DNA from: Nakamurella multipartita DSM 44233 | GTDB taxonomy: Bacteria; Actinomycetota; Actinomycetes; Mycobacteriales; Nakamurellaceae | DNA: 64,000 bases | Reading direction: 5' to 3' | NCBI RefSeq assembly: GCF_000024365.1 | Contig: NC_013235.1 | Location: 5,996,299-6,060,298 of the forward strand | In this document: positions 1 through 8,689 of the stretch, in pieces | Numbering within the stretch: the stretch's first letter is position 1 | How the letters are laid out: the number at the start of each line of letters is the position of its first letter | Made by a program: the position numbers and the translations under genes | Notes under the pieces: model-generated | The model's input: the letters and a program-made list of their open reading frames with translations, nothing else | The model's database searches: none | Told to the model about the DNA's origin: nothing

Positions 1-2937
1 CGGGTCTCCCAGGCGGCCGCCGACGTCCCCGGGATCAGCGCGGCGCAGGTGGCCATGGCCACCGCCCTGAACCTCGACCGGGCCCAGGCCCTCGGCTTCG
101 AGATCCCCGAGGACCTGACCGCCAACGACCTGGTGATCACCTTGCGGGCCACCGACGCTGCGGCGTTGGCCGCCGGATCCGCCGCCGTCGAGCAGGCCCT
201 GGCCGTGCGCGCCCCGATCGCGACCGCCGGCGGCGAGGCCCCGGCCCGGACCGTCCGCGCGGCCGCCCGGGCCAACCCGGACGCCGGGGTGGTGCTGCTG
301 TCCGTGCCCGGCCCGGCGGTGCTGGGGGAGGCGCTGGACGCCATCGAGGCCGGCCGGCACGTGATGATCTTCTCCGACAACGTCCCGGTGGCCGACGAGA
401 TCGCCATCAAGACGGCGGCGCGGGCGGCCGGGGTGCTGGCCATGGGGCCGGACTGCGGGACGACGTTGCTCGGTGGGATCGGGCTGGGGTTCGCCAACGT
501 GCTGCGCGCCCATCCCGGCCCGCGGGTCGGCATCGTCGCGGCCTCCGGCACCGGGGCCCAGCACCTGATCGCGCTGCTCGACGACGCCGAGGTGGCCGTC
601 TCGCACGTGCTGGGGGTCGGTGGACGGGACCTGTCGGCCGACGTCGGCGGTCTAAGTACCGGGGCGGCGCTGGCCGTGCTGGACGCCGATCCGGGCACCG
701 ATCACATCGTGCTGATCTCCAAGCCGGCCGATCGCACCGTCGCCGCCCGGATCCGGGCCGTCGCCGACCGGCTGACCACCCCGGTCAGCCTGCTGGTGAT
801 CGGGCCGGGCCAGGGTGATCTGACCGCGGGGGCGGAACGGGTGATCAGCGCCCTGGGCGCGCGGCCGCCGGTCTGGCCCCGCTGGGGGCGGGCCGCGCCG
901 GCCGGTCGCCGCGGCGCGCTGCGCGGCCTGTACTCGGGGGGCACCCTGGCCGACGAAGCCATGCTGGTGCTGGCCGACCTGATCGGCGACGTCCGCTCCA
1001 ACATCCCGCTGCGTCCCGAGTTGGCGCTGGCCCCCGCCGGGCCCGGCCGGGCCCGGCTGGCCGGGTCGGGGCACGCGGTGGTCGACCTGGGCGACGACGA
1101 GTTCACCGTCGGGCGGCCGCATCCGATGATCGACCCGACGCTGCGGCTGGCCCTGCTGGCCGAGCAGGCCGCCGACCCCGACGTCACCGTCGTGCTGCTG
1201 GACGTGGTCCTCGGGCATGCCGCCGACGCCGACCCGGCGGCCGGCCTGGCGCCGGCGATCCGGCATGCCCGCGCGGCCGCCGACGAGCAGGGCCGGGCGC
1301 TGGCGGTGGTGATCGCCCTGTGCGGCACCGCGGCCGATCCACAGGACCGCGAGCGCCAGGCTCGGGCCCTGGCCGGGGCCGGGGCGGCCGTGTTCGCCTC
1401 CAACGCGGCCGCGGCCCGGGCCGCCGCGGCGTTCGCCCGGCCCGGGGACCGGTCCGGCATTCCCGCGGGCGCCGTCCCGGCCACGGACGCCCCCACGGAC
1501 GCCGACCCCGGGGAGCCGGCCGCGGCGCCGCCGGTCCGGTCCGATCTGCTGACCGCCCCGGCCGGGGTGATCTGCGCCGGGGTCGACCTGCTCGCCGACG
1601 CCCTGCGCGCGCAGGCCGTGCCGGTGGTCCCGGTGCAGTACCGGCCGGCCGCCGTGGCGGACGAGAGTGCCCTGCACGCGGTGCTCGCCGACCCCCGCCG
1701 GGCGGCGGCCAACGCCCATGCGACCCGGCGGATGCTCGATGTCCGGGCCGAGCTGGTCGCCGTCCGGCCGGCCCGGGAGGCGCTGGGTCTGCGACCCGGC
1801 GAGTTCGCCCACGCCGGCCCGCCGATCACCTTCGACCGGGCCTCCGGCCCGCTCCGGGGGGCGTTGATCGGGGCGATGCTGTTCGAGGGGCTGGCCGCCG
1901 ACGCCGACGACGCGCAGGCCCGGCTGGCGGCCGGCGACGGCATCTCGCTGACCCCCTGTCACGACCGGCACGCGGTCGGACCGATGGCCGGAGTCATCTC
2001 GCCGTCGATGTGGCTGTTCGAGCTGGCCGACCGGGCAACCGGCGCCCGCGCCTTCTGCTCGCTGAACGAGGGCCTGGGCAAGGTGCTGCGCTACGGCGCG
2101 TACGGGCCGGAGGTGATCGACCGGTTGCGGTGGATGACCGGCGTCCTCGGGCCGGCGCTGGCCGCCTCCGTGCGCGCGACCGGCCCGGTCGACATCACCG
2201 CGATCATCGGCCAGATGATCCAGATGGGCGATGAGGGGCACAACCGCAACCGGGCCGGCACCCTGATGCTGCTTCGCGAGCTGATGCCGGCCCTGATCAC
2301 TTCCGGGCTGCCTGCGAACGACGTCGCGCAGGTCGCCCGGTTCGTCTCAACCAACGACCACTTCTTCCTGAACCTGGTGATGCCCACCGGCAAGCTGATG
2401 GGCGACGCCGCCGCCGGGGTGCCGGGGAGCAGCATCGTGACCGCGATGTGCCGCAACGGGACCGACTTCGGCATCCGGGTCTCGGGCACCGGCGACGAAT
2501 GGTTCACCGGACCCGCCCTGTATCCCGAGGGGCTGTTCCTGCCCGGGTTCGGACCCGACGACGCGAACCCGGACATCGGCGACTCGGCGATCACCGAGAC
2601 GATGGGCATCGGCGGCATGGCGATGGCCACCGCGCCGGCGATCGTCCGCTTCGTCGGCGGGACGGTGCCGGATGCGCTGGCGGTCAGCCGCCGGATGTAC
2701 GAGATCACCGAGGCGGAGAACCCGGCGTTCGCCATCCCGATCCTGGAGTTTCGCGGGGCGCCGACCGGGATCGACGTGACCCGGGTGCTGCGCACCGGCA
2801 TCCTGCCGCAGATCAACACGGGGATGGCCGGGCGGGAGGCCGGCACCGGTCAGGTCGGGGCCGGGCTGGTCACCCCGCCGATGGACTGCTTCACCGCGGC
2901 CGTGCACGGGCTGGCCGCGCGGGTACCGGCCGGCTGA
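1..2937 (+). CDS. FdrA-like / DUF1116 fusion protein (5' end outside window)
   Basis: The reading frame is open to the left edge, so the true start lies upstream; the first in-window ATG is at 49. The N-terminal half resembles FdrA (AllF), a succinyl-CoA-synthetase-alpha-like protein, with the motifs MGPDCGT, ASGTGAQ and LGVGGRDLS. From about residue 510 the protein becomes a DUF1116 domain (YlbE/AllG) with the conserved stretches CSLNEGLGKVLRYG and NRAGTLMLLRELMP. In Escherichia coli the two are separate genes of the allantoin/oxamate region, reported with ylbF to encode oxamic transcarbamylase (AllFGH). Here they form one chain of at least 978 residues. No ylbF-like or carbamate kinase gene is visible downstream; any partner must lie upstream. 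The role in purine or oxamate breakdown is inferred from the families. Confidence 0.85.
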   Translation, partial: RVSQAAADVPGISAAQVAMATALNLDRAQALGFEIPEDLTANDLVITLRATDAAALAAGSAAVEQALAVRAPIATAGGEAPARTVRAAARANPDAGVVLLSVPGPAVLGEALDAIEAGRHVMIFSDNVPVADEIAIKTAARAAGVLAMGPDCGTTLLGGIGLGFANVLRAHPGPRVGIVAASGTGAQHLIALLDDAEVAVSHVLGVGGRDLSADVGGLSTGAALAVLDADPGTDHIVLISKPADRTVAARIRAVADRLTTPVSLLVIGPGQGDLTAGAERVISALGARPPVWPRWGRAAPAGRRGALRGLYSGGTLADEAMLVLADLIGDVRSNIPLRPELALAPAGPGRARLAGSGHAVVDLGDDEFTVGRPHPMIDPTLRLALLAEQAADPDVTVVLLDVVLGHAADADPAAGLAPAIRHARAAADEQGRALAVVIALCGTAADPQDRERQARALAGAGAAVFASNAAAARAAAAFARPGDRSGIPAGAVPATDAPTDADPGEPAAAPPVRSDLLTAPAGVICAGVDLLADALRAQAVPVVPVQYRPAAVADESALHAVLADPRRAAANAHATRRMLDVRAELVAVRPAREALGLRPGEFAHAGPPITFDRASGPLRGALIGAMLFEGLAADADDAQARLAAGDGISLTPCHDRHAVGPMAGVISPSMWLFELADRATGARAFCSLNEGLGKVLRYGAYGPEVIDRLRWMTGVLGPALAASVRATGPVDITAIIGQMIQMGDEGHNRNRAGTLMLLRELMPALITSGLPANDVAQVARFVSTNDHFFLNLVMPTGKLMGDAAAGVPGSSIVTAMCRNGTDFGIRVSGTGDEWFTGPALYPEGLFLPGFGPDDANPDIGDSAITETMGIGGMAMATAPAIVRFVGGTVPDALAVSRRMYEITEAENPAFAIPILEFRGAPTGIDVTRVLRTGILPQINTGMAGREAGTGQVGAGLVTPPMDCFTAAVHGLAARVPAG

Positions 2938-2961
2938 CCGCACCCGCACCGGGCTGGTCGG

Positions 2962-3600
2962 TCAGTCCGCGAACTCGCGGAACAGGGTGATCGTGACGCC
3001 GACCTCGGCGTCCCCGGTGGCCGCCGGCATGCTCTCGGCGGCCACCGCCCGCATGGCCATCATCGGGCGCGGACCGCCGCCGGCCGGCCGCTCGTCGACC
3101 CAGCGCACCCGCCCCAACCGGCGGCCGGCCAGCGTGGCCAGTTGCTCGGCCTTGGCGGTGGCGTCGGCGAAGGCGGCGTCCCGGGCCTGGGTGAGCGCGT
3201 CCTGCGGATGACCGGGGGTGAGCGAGACACCCTCGATCCGCACGCCCTCGCCGCCAAGCCGGGCCACGTCGGTGAGCATCCGCTCGATGCCGTGCAGGCC
3301 GTCGCGCACCACGGTGAGCCGCTGCCCGGCCTGGTAGCCGACCAGCTGCTGCCGGTTGCCGTTGAAGTCGAACCTCGGACCGAGCGTCAGGTCGGACGTG
3401 CGGACCGACCGGGCGTCGACCCCGTCGTCGGCCAGGACGGCCAGCAACCGGGTCGCGGTCCCGGAGGCGACGGTCCAGGCGTCACCGGGTTCGGCACGCA
3501 CCACCTCGACCGCCAGCGAGATCGTCACCCGGTCGACGGTGGCGGACGCCGTCCCGGATCCGACGACGGTGACGCCGTCGGGCTGCTCTGCGGAAGTCAC
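2962..3600 (-). CDS. SIMPL domain (DUF541) protein
   Basis: The product of about 212 residues contains a SIMPL/DUF541 domain: a first strand with VTVVGSGTASATVDRVTISLAVEV, and a C-terminal region ending with AEVGVTITLFREFAD. I chose the GTG at 3600 because homology begins immediately after it; the frame extends further to 3798, but that stretch is low-complexity and overlaps the leader of the next gene on the other strand. No signal peptide is seen from this start, so the protein is predicted cytoplasmic, whereas many family members are periplasmic. The molecular function is not established. It lies tail to tail with the FdrA fusion gene. Confidence 0.75.
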   Translation of the reverse strand: MTSAEQPDGVTVVGSGTASATVDRVTISLAVEVVRAEPGDAWTVASGTATRLLAVLADDGVDARSVRTSDLTLGPRFDFNGNRQQLVGYQAGQRLTVVRDGLHGIERMLTDVARLGGEGVRIEGVSLTPGHPQDALTQARDAAFADATAKAEQLATLAGRRLGRVRWVDERPAGGGPRPMMAMRAVAAESMPAATGDAEVGVTITLFREFAD

Positions 3601-3751
3601 CGACCCAGTGTGCACCGGCCCGCTCGGCCCGGCCGGGCCCGATCTGCTTGGACCAGGCCCGTAGCGGGAACCGACCATGGGCAGCCCACCTCCGGCGTGC
3701 GCCGCGGAGGCTGGGATGCTGCACGGGTTCCCACCAACAGGAGGTCCGATC

Positions 3752-4189
3752 ATGGCCTTGGCCGCCAAACTTCGTCGCGCGCCGGTTCGCCTGGCCACCG
3801 GTGCCTACATCGTCAACTCCGGGGTCAACAAGCTCTCCGCGGACGGCGGGACCGCAGTGTTCCTGCACAACGCCGCCGCGAACACGTTCCCCGTGCTCAA
3901 GCGGCTCGAGCCGAAGCTGTTCACCAAGGTGCTGGCCGTCGGGGAGATCGCCGTCGGCGCCGCCCTGCTGCTGCCGGTGGTGCCGGCCGGCCTGGCCGGC
4001 CTGGCCCTGATCGGCTTCGGCGGCGCGCTGACCGCCGTCTACGTGCGCACCCCCGGGTGGCACGACCGGCACCTGCGGCCCACCGCCGAGGGCACCGCTC
4101 CGGCCAAGGACGTGTGGCTGGTCGGCGCTGGCGTCGGCCTGCTGCTCGACGCGGCACTGGCCGAGTCCCCCATCACCGCCACCGAGTAG
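3752..4189 (+). CDS. DoxX-like small membrane protein
   Basis: This is a 145-residue protein. The ATG at 3752 is preceded by a perfect AGGAGG (3739-3744) with a 7-nt spacer, which overrides the longer frame starting at 3677. It has hydrophobic segments near residues 14-30, 62-95 and 118-135 and resembles the DoxX/DUF4267 group of four-helix membrane proteins, often linked to oxidative stress or quinone metabolism. The family assignment is by overall pattern, with no catalytic motif to rely on. The gene is monocistronic, with an IS30 element just downstream. Confidence 0.6.
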   Translation: MALAAKLRRAPVRLATGAYIVNSGVNKLSADGGTAVFLHNAAANTFPVLKRLEPKLFTKVLAVGEIAVGAALLLPVVPAGLAGLALIGFGGALTAVYVRTPGWHDRHLRPTAEGTAPAKDVWLVGAGVGLLLDAALAESPITATE

Positions 4190-4214
4190 GCCCGCCCGCA
4201 CGTGGCTCCGGCCG

Positions 4215-4230
4215 GCCCCCGGCTGGGGGC
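4215..4230 (+). terminator. Short GC hairpin after the DoxX-like gene
   Basis: A 6-bp perfect stem (GCCCCC/GGGGGC) with a 4-nt loop begins 26 bases after the stop codon. There is no T-tract. It lies in a stretch with three copies of a CTCCGGCCGG-like word, so it may be a repeat effect and not a terminator. Confidence 0.3.
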
Positions 4231-4330
4231 TGTCTCCGGCCGGCTTGGGCTAGCTCCGGCCGGGTTCGCTGATCAAAGCCGCGCTCGCCCGGCCGATCTG
4301 TCCGTTTCGGCGCGGGAAAGATCCGGAATG

Positions 4331-5335
4331 TCAAGTGGTGGTTGCAACTGTCAACTCCTGCAGCACTTCTGCTGGGGTTCGGTACCCCAGGACCTTGCGG
4401 GGGCGGCTGTTGAGCAGGTCCGCGACGTGATCGAGTTCTTCCTGACTGATCGTGCGGAAGTCGGCGACGCCGCGGGGGAAGTAGTAGCGGATGAGCCGGT
4501 TGGTGTTCTCGTTCGTTCCGCGTTGCCAGGGGCTGTAAGGGTCGGCGAAGTACACCTTGATGCCCGTGGCGATGGTGAAGTCCACGTGCCGGGCCATCTC
4601 CTTGCCCCGATCCCAGGTGAGGCTGCGGTGCAGATCGGCGGGCAACGCGGTGATCTTCGAGGTCAACGATGCGTTGACCGCAGCTGCGGTGCGTCGTCCG
4701 CCGGGCAGGCCGCAGATCAGGGTGAACCGGGAGGCCCGTTCGACGACCGTAGCGATCGCCGAGGATTTGCCGACCCCGATCACCAGGTCACCCTCCCAGT
4801 GCCCAGGGACCCTGCGGTCATCGGCTTCGGCGGGGCGCTGCGTAATCGGGACGGCATCGGAGATTTTGCCTCGCAACGACTCCGGACGGTCGCGGGTACT
4901 TCGCCTGCTCCGTTCGATACGAGCCTCGGCCTGCAGCGCCAGCCGCAAACTGCCGCGGCCGCCGACGTACCACGCGTGATAGATCGTCTCGTGGGACACA
5001 CGTAAGCCTGGCTCATCGGGATGCTCACGAGCCAACCGGCCCGCGATCTGCTGCGGTGACCACCCCCGCCGCAGATCCGAAACCACCCTTTCCCGTAGCG
5101 CGGTGCCCGGCGCGAGCTTGCGCGGCTTGGGTCGAGGAGCCCGCGCGCAGGACTGCGAATGAGCCGCATGCGGCCGATACCCGTACGGCGAGGGAAGGCT
5201 GTTGCGCTTGATCTCGCGACAGATCGTTGACCGATGCCGGCCAAGCTGGCGACCGATCGCCGCCGCCGTCGCGCCGGCCAACAACAGATCGGCCAGCACG
5301 ATCCGCTCCTCCACCGTCAACCGAGCACCCGGCAC
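4331..5335 (-). CDS. IS30-family transposase
   Basis: The enzyme is about 334 residues long. It has an N-terminal helix-turn-helix (LTVEERIVLADLL, then AAIGRQLGRHRSTICREI) and a DDE catalytic core. The acidic residues are visible in GHWEGDLVIG, LTWDRGKEMARH and RGTNENTNR. I chose the GTG at 5335 because a GGGGAGAG Shine-Dalgarno sits 9-10 nt upstream and because the longer frame (to 5392) runs through the terminal repeat. It is a cut-and-paste type enzyme acting on the ends of its own element. Confidence 0.9.
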   Translation of the reverse strand: MPGARLTVEERIVLADLLLAGATAAAIGRQLGRHRSTICREIKRNSLPSPYGYRPHAAHSQSCARAPRPKPRKLAPGTALRERVVSDLRRGWSPQQIAGRLAREHPDEPGLRVSHETIYHAWYVGGRGSLRLALQAEARIERSRRSTRDRPESLRGKISDAVPITQRPAEADDRRVPGHWEGDLVIGVGKSSAIATVVERASRFTLICGLPGGRRTAAAVNASLTSKITALPADLHRSLTWDRGKEMARHVDFTIATGIKVYFADPYSPWQRGTNENTNRLIRYYFPRGVADFRTISQEELDHVADLLNSRPRKVLGYRTPAEVLQELTVATTT

Positions 5336-5383
5336 AAGATCACTCTCCCCAGCTGTCACACCGACGTTGCAACAGATACTGGA
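4331..5383 (-). mobile_element. IS30-family insertion sequence
   Basis: The transposase gene is bounded by imperfect terminal inverted repeats at 4331-4348 and 5366-5383. They share TC-AGT at the outer end and a perfect GTTGCAAC at the inner end (13 of 18 positions). The left repeat contains the transposase stop codon. The exact outer limits and the 2-3 bp target duplication could not be fixed from the flanks. The transposase frame is intact, so the element may still be functional. Confidence 0.8.
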
Positions 5384-5488
5384 ACCCACCATCAGCGAAC
5401 CCCCAAAGCGGCGCGGCTTTGGTCCGCTCAGCCAGCGGCCGGGGACAGCAAAAAGCAGACCGGGACGGGAGCCGGGGAGCCGCGGAGC

Positions 5489-5914
5489 TCAGACGGGCAG
5501 GTCGAGCGACCCGTCCTCGGCGAGCGGGAAGAACGGGTTCCAGGCGACTTCCCAGAGGTGGCCGTCGGGGTCGGCGAAATAGCCGTTGTGGCCGCCCCAG
5601 AACACGTCGTGGGCGGGCGTGACGATCCGCCCGCCGGCTGCTTCGGCCGCGGCCAGCACGGTCGCCACGTCGCTCCGGTCGCGCACGTTGTGGGCGATGG
5701 TGACGCCGCGAAAGCCCTCCCCCGCGGCGGGGACGCCGGCGTCCTCGGCCAGCTCGTCCCAGCCGAAGAGCCCGAGGACGACCCCGCCGGCGCGGAAAAA
5801 GGCCACGGACTCGTTGCCCGACGACGACGCGACGAACCCAAGCGCCTCGTAGAACGCCTGGGCCCTGGCCAGGTCGCGGGTGGCCAGGGTGATCAGGCTG
5901 ATCCGGGGTTCCAC
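5489..5914 (-). CDS. VOC (glyoxalase/bleomycin resistance) family protein
   Basis: This 141-residue protein has the two beta-alpha-beta-beta-beta units of the vicinal oxygen chelate fold. The first begins RISLITLATRDLARAQAFYEALGF, and the second ends with the typical GYFADPDGHLWEVAWNP, whose Glu is a usual metal ligand. The first-unit histidine ligand is not obvious, so whether it binds metal is uncertain. It starts at ATG 5914, 20 nt after the dnaB stop on the same strand, and could be read through from dnaB. The substrate is unknown. Confidence 0.85.
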   Translation of the reverse strand: MEPRISLITLATRDLARAQAFYEALGFVASSSGNESVAFFRAGGVVLGLFGWDELAEDAGVPAAGEGFRGVTIAHNVRDRSDVATVLAAAEAAGGRIVTPAHDVFWGGHNGYFADPDGHLWEVAWNPFFPLAEDGSLDLPV

Positions 5915-5933
5915 GGTGGTCCCTTCTTGCCGG

Positions 5934-8432
5934 CTACCCGGCCAGGTCGGCGAAGCGCGAGTAGTGCAGCTGGTGGGCGACCGCGATGGTGGTGGTGGGG
6001 CCGTTGCGGTGCTTGGCGATGATCAGGTCGGCCTCGCCGGCCCGCGGGTCGTCGGCCTCCCAGGCGTCGGGCCGGTGCACCAGGATGACCATGTCGGCGT
6101 CCTGCTCGAGCGAGCCGGACTCACGCAGGTCGGAAAGCATCGGCCGCTTGTCGGTCCGCTGTTCGGGACCTCGGTTGAGCTGGCTGATCGCGATCACCGG
6201 CACCTCGAGCTCCTTGGCCAGCAGCTTCATCTGCCGGGAGAACTCGCTGACCTCCTGCTGGCGGGACTCGACCCGCTTGCCGCTGGTCATCAGCTGCAGG
6301 TAGTCCAGGATGACCAGCTTGAGGTCGTGCCGCTGCTTGAGCCGCCGCGCCTTGGCCCGGATCTCCATCATCGTCATGTTCGGCGAGTCGTCGATGTACA
6401 GCGGCGCGTCGGAGATCTCCGACATCCGGCGGACGATCTTCTGCCAGTCCTGCTCGTTCATCGTGCCGGCCCGCATGTGGGACAGGCGGATCCCGGCCTC
6501 GGCCGACAGCAGCCGCATGGTGATCTCGTTCTTGCTCATTTCCAGCGAGAAGATCGCCGACGTGAGGTGGTGCTTGACCGATGCGTGCCGGGCCACGTCC
6601 AGCGCCAGAGTGGAGTTGTGCGTCGGGATCATCGCCCGACCGGCTAGGTAGAGATGATCGTGATTGTCGACCTGCACGCAACGGACCGGCACACTCGGCA
6701 CTGGTCGCACGTCGACGACGAAGTGGGTCTCGTGGTCACGGTGCCACCGGGCATCGGTGGAGCAGACCTTGCGGGGCAGGCGGGCCAGGCCGGTGCGCGA
6801 CCGGACCGCGATCTCCCACACGGGCGGTCGTGGGTGACCTTCATGGCTCAGGTACCTCCGTTGCATCGTCGTGGCGCACCCTTGCGCCGACAGCAGCTCG
6901 CGGATCCCGTGGGCGAGTTCGATGGTGCTGGTGCTCCAGCGGTACCGGCCGTGCCGGTCGACGTCGCCGGCGCAGTCCATCAGTCCCTGCACGAGCGCGA
7001 GCCGCTGCTCGGCCGACCCGCGCAGGTAGGCCGAGGGCACCCGCAGCCGACGGTGCAGATCCAGTTCCAGCCAGCCGTCCTCGAGCCCGTCCAGCTCGAA
7101 CCGATCCGCGCGAGCGCCGACCAGGACGTGGCAGCCCAGGCGGTCGAACTCCTTCATCACCCATTCGCGGTCGCTGGCCGCGCAGTGGACCACTCGAGGC
7201 GCGACCCCACCGTCGCTCTCCTGGTCGGCGCCCCGGTCGGCGCCCCGGTCGGCGCCCCGGTCGGCGCCCCGATCTGCACAGCCGAGCAGGAAGCCCAACA
7301 CCCACGGATCCAGCGGCAGCGACTGGTCGACCGCGACTAGCGGGGCACAGGTGGGGATGGCGTGATTGAACAGCGACCCGCGGTAGACGCTGTCGGCCAG
7401 CTCGGCCGTCGTCCGCGGGCTGGGGCCGTCGCCGCCGGCGATGCGGGCGGTCGCCGGCCAGCCGAACCGGCCACCGCGCACCGTTTCCAGCTCGTCGCGT
7501 TGGGCCGCGTCCCAGGTCCGCCACTGGTGCTCGGCGTCGGCGACGATCACCTCGCCGTCGGAGAACTCGACCTCGAAGCAGGGCCGGTCGGTGAGCACGT
7601 CGGTGACGGCCAGCACCATGGTGGGCCGCCCGTCGGCGCCGATGAGCTGGTCGCCGACGGCGACCTGGCCCATCGTGGTCCAGCCGGTCGGGGTGACCAG
7701 CGGGGTGTCCAGGGCCAGCGCCTTGCCGATGCCCGGACGGGCCGCGACGATGATCATCTGCCCGGGGTGCAGACCGTTGGTCAGGCTGTCCAGATCGGCG
7801 AACCCGGTCGGCACGCCCTTGGACTGGCCGCCCTGGGCGGCGATCGCGTCGATCTCGTCCATGGTCGGCTGCAGCAGCTCTTCCAGGACGACGTAGTCCT
7901 CGGAGGTGCGCCGCTCGGTGACGTCGTACAGCTCGGCCTGGGCCCGGTCGACGATCTCGTCGACCTCGCCGCCGCCCATCTCGCCGTCGTTGCCGCCGTA
8001 CCCGAGCTGCACGATCCGGGTCCCGGCCTCGACCAGCCGGCGCAGGATCGCCTTCTCGGCCACGATCTGGGCGTAGAACGCGGCGTTGGCCGCGGTGGGC
8101 ACGGTCGCCATCAACGTGTGCAGGTAGACCGCGCCGCCGATGCGGCCCAGCGACCCGGACTTGTCCAGCTCGGCCGCCACGGTGACGGTGTCCGCCGGCT
8201 CGCCCCGCGAGTACAGGTCCAGGATCGCGTCGAAGATCAGGGCATGGGCCGGCCGGTAGAAGTCCGCGGAGGTCAGGGCCTCCAGCACGTCCGCGACCGC
8301 ATCCTTGGACATCAGCATGCCGCCGAGCACGGACTGCTCGGCCGCCTGGTCCTGCGGAGGCTGCCGATCGAAACCCGGCGGAGGTGGGGTGCGCACCGGT
8401 CCTTCGGACCACCGCTGATCGACCACCGCCAT
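5934..8432 (-). CDS. dnaB: Replicative DNA helicase DnaB with intein
   Basis: The precursor is 832 residues: a 463-residue DnaB interrupted by a 369-residue intein. The mature helicase has the N-terminal DnaB domain (QDQAAEQSVLGGML onward) and the RecA-like C-terminal motor, with Walker B LVILDYLQLM and the QLNRGPEQR and DLRESGSLEQDADM motifs. The intein splits Walker A between GIGK and STLALD, so the ATPase cannot work until splicing occurs. ATG 8432 has an upstream GGGAGGGG; the frame extends to 8522 without homology. DnaB unwinds DNA ahead of the replication fork. It is near the rplI-rpsR-ssb-rpsF operon, as in other actinobacteria, but separated from it by an APC transporter and a stress-protein gene. 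Confidence 0.97.
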   Translation of the reverse strand: MAVVDQRWSEGPVRTPPPPGFDRQPPQDQAAEQSVLGGMLMSKDAVADVLEALTSADFYRPAHALIFDAILDLYSRGEPADTVTVAAELDKSGSLGRIGGAVYLHTLMATVPTAANAAFYAQIVAEKAILRRLVEAGTRIVQLGYGGNDGEMGGGEVDEIVDRAQAELYDVTERRTSEDYVVLEELLQPTMDEIDAIAAQGGQSKGVPTGFADLDSLTNGLHPGQMIIVAARPGIGKALALDTPLVTPTGWTTMGQVAVGDQLIGADGRPTMVLAVTDVLTDRPCFEVEFSDGEVIVADAEHQWRTWDAAQRDELETVRGGRFGWPATARIAGGDGPSPRTTAELADSVYRGSLFNHAIPTCAPLVAVDQSLPLDPWVLGFLLGCADRGADRGADRGADRGADQESDGGVAPRVVHCAASDREWVMKEFDRLGCHVLVGARADRFELDGLEDGWLELDLHRRLRVPSAYLRGSAEQRLALVQGLMDCAGDVDRHGRYRWSTSTIELAHGIRELLSAQGCATTMQRRYLSHEGHPRPPVWEIAVRSRTGLARLPRKVCSTDARWHRDHETHFVVDVRPVPSVPVRCVQVDNHDHLYLAGRAMIPTHNSTLALDVARHASVKHHLTSAIFSLEMSKNEITMRLLSAEAGIRLSHMRAGTMNEQDWQKIVRRMSEISDAPLYIDDSPNMTMMEIRAKARRLKQRHDLKLVILDYLQLMTSGKRVESRQQEVSEFSRQMKLLAKELEVPVIAISQLNRGPEQRTDKRPMLSDLRESGSLEQDADMVILVHRPDAWEADDPRAGEADLIIAKHRNGPTTTIAVAHQLHYSRFADLAG
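6615..7721 (-). other. DnaB P-loop intein, class 3 signature, degenerate endonuclease
   Basis: The intein starts with Ala1 (codon 7721-7719) directly after the Walker A lysine and ends with Thr-His-Asn before extein Ser+1. It lacks the usual Cys1/Ser1 nucleophile. It carries the class 3 WCT triad: Trp67 in block B (AEHQW), Cys348 in block F (RCVQVD) and Thr367 in block G (PTHN). In that class the block F cysteine starts splicing. The central region has remnants of a two-motif LAGLIDADG endonuclease (WVLGFLLG and LVQGLMDCAGD), the first interrupted by a tandem repeat, so homing activity is probably lost while splicing must be retained. Confidence 0.9.
7223..7270. repeat. Four perfect 12-bp tandem repeats inside the intein endonuclease motif
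   Basis: The unit GGTCGGCGCCCC is repeated four times without mismatch. On the coding (minus) strand it encodes a Gly-Ala-Asp-Arg repeat directly after the first LAGLIDADG-like helix, about residues 151-167 of the intein. The unit is a multiple of three, so the reading frame is kept. Confidence 0.95.
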
Positions 8433-8689
8433 GCGAGTGTCCCCTCCCGTTCCGACGTGTTCGGATCCGACGCCAGGTGACCGCGGTGCGTTGGCCCCGC
8501 GTAACCCCCATCGATCGGACATGTGTTCTGTCTACCGAAGGGGTCGGACAGTGCGTGCAGCACTGGTCGCGGCGATCGTCATTGATCACGCAGCGTGATG
8601 AATTTGGCCAGCCCGGGCGGGAACGGGGTTCCGGTCCCACCGAGCTCATGAGCACGCTAGGGCCATCCACCGGCCGGAACCAAACCGGC

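Noticed and set aside
652..2241. Long minus-strand ORF (529 codons) opposite the FdrA fusion
   Set aside because: It is an antisense frame created by high GC; the plus-strand frame has clear FdrA and DUF1116 motifs, and the minus frame shows only Arg/Gly/Pro-rich sequence.
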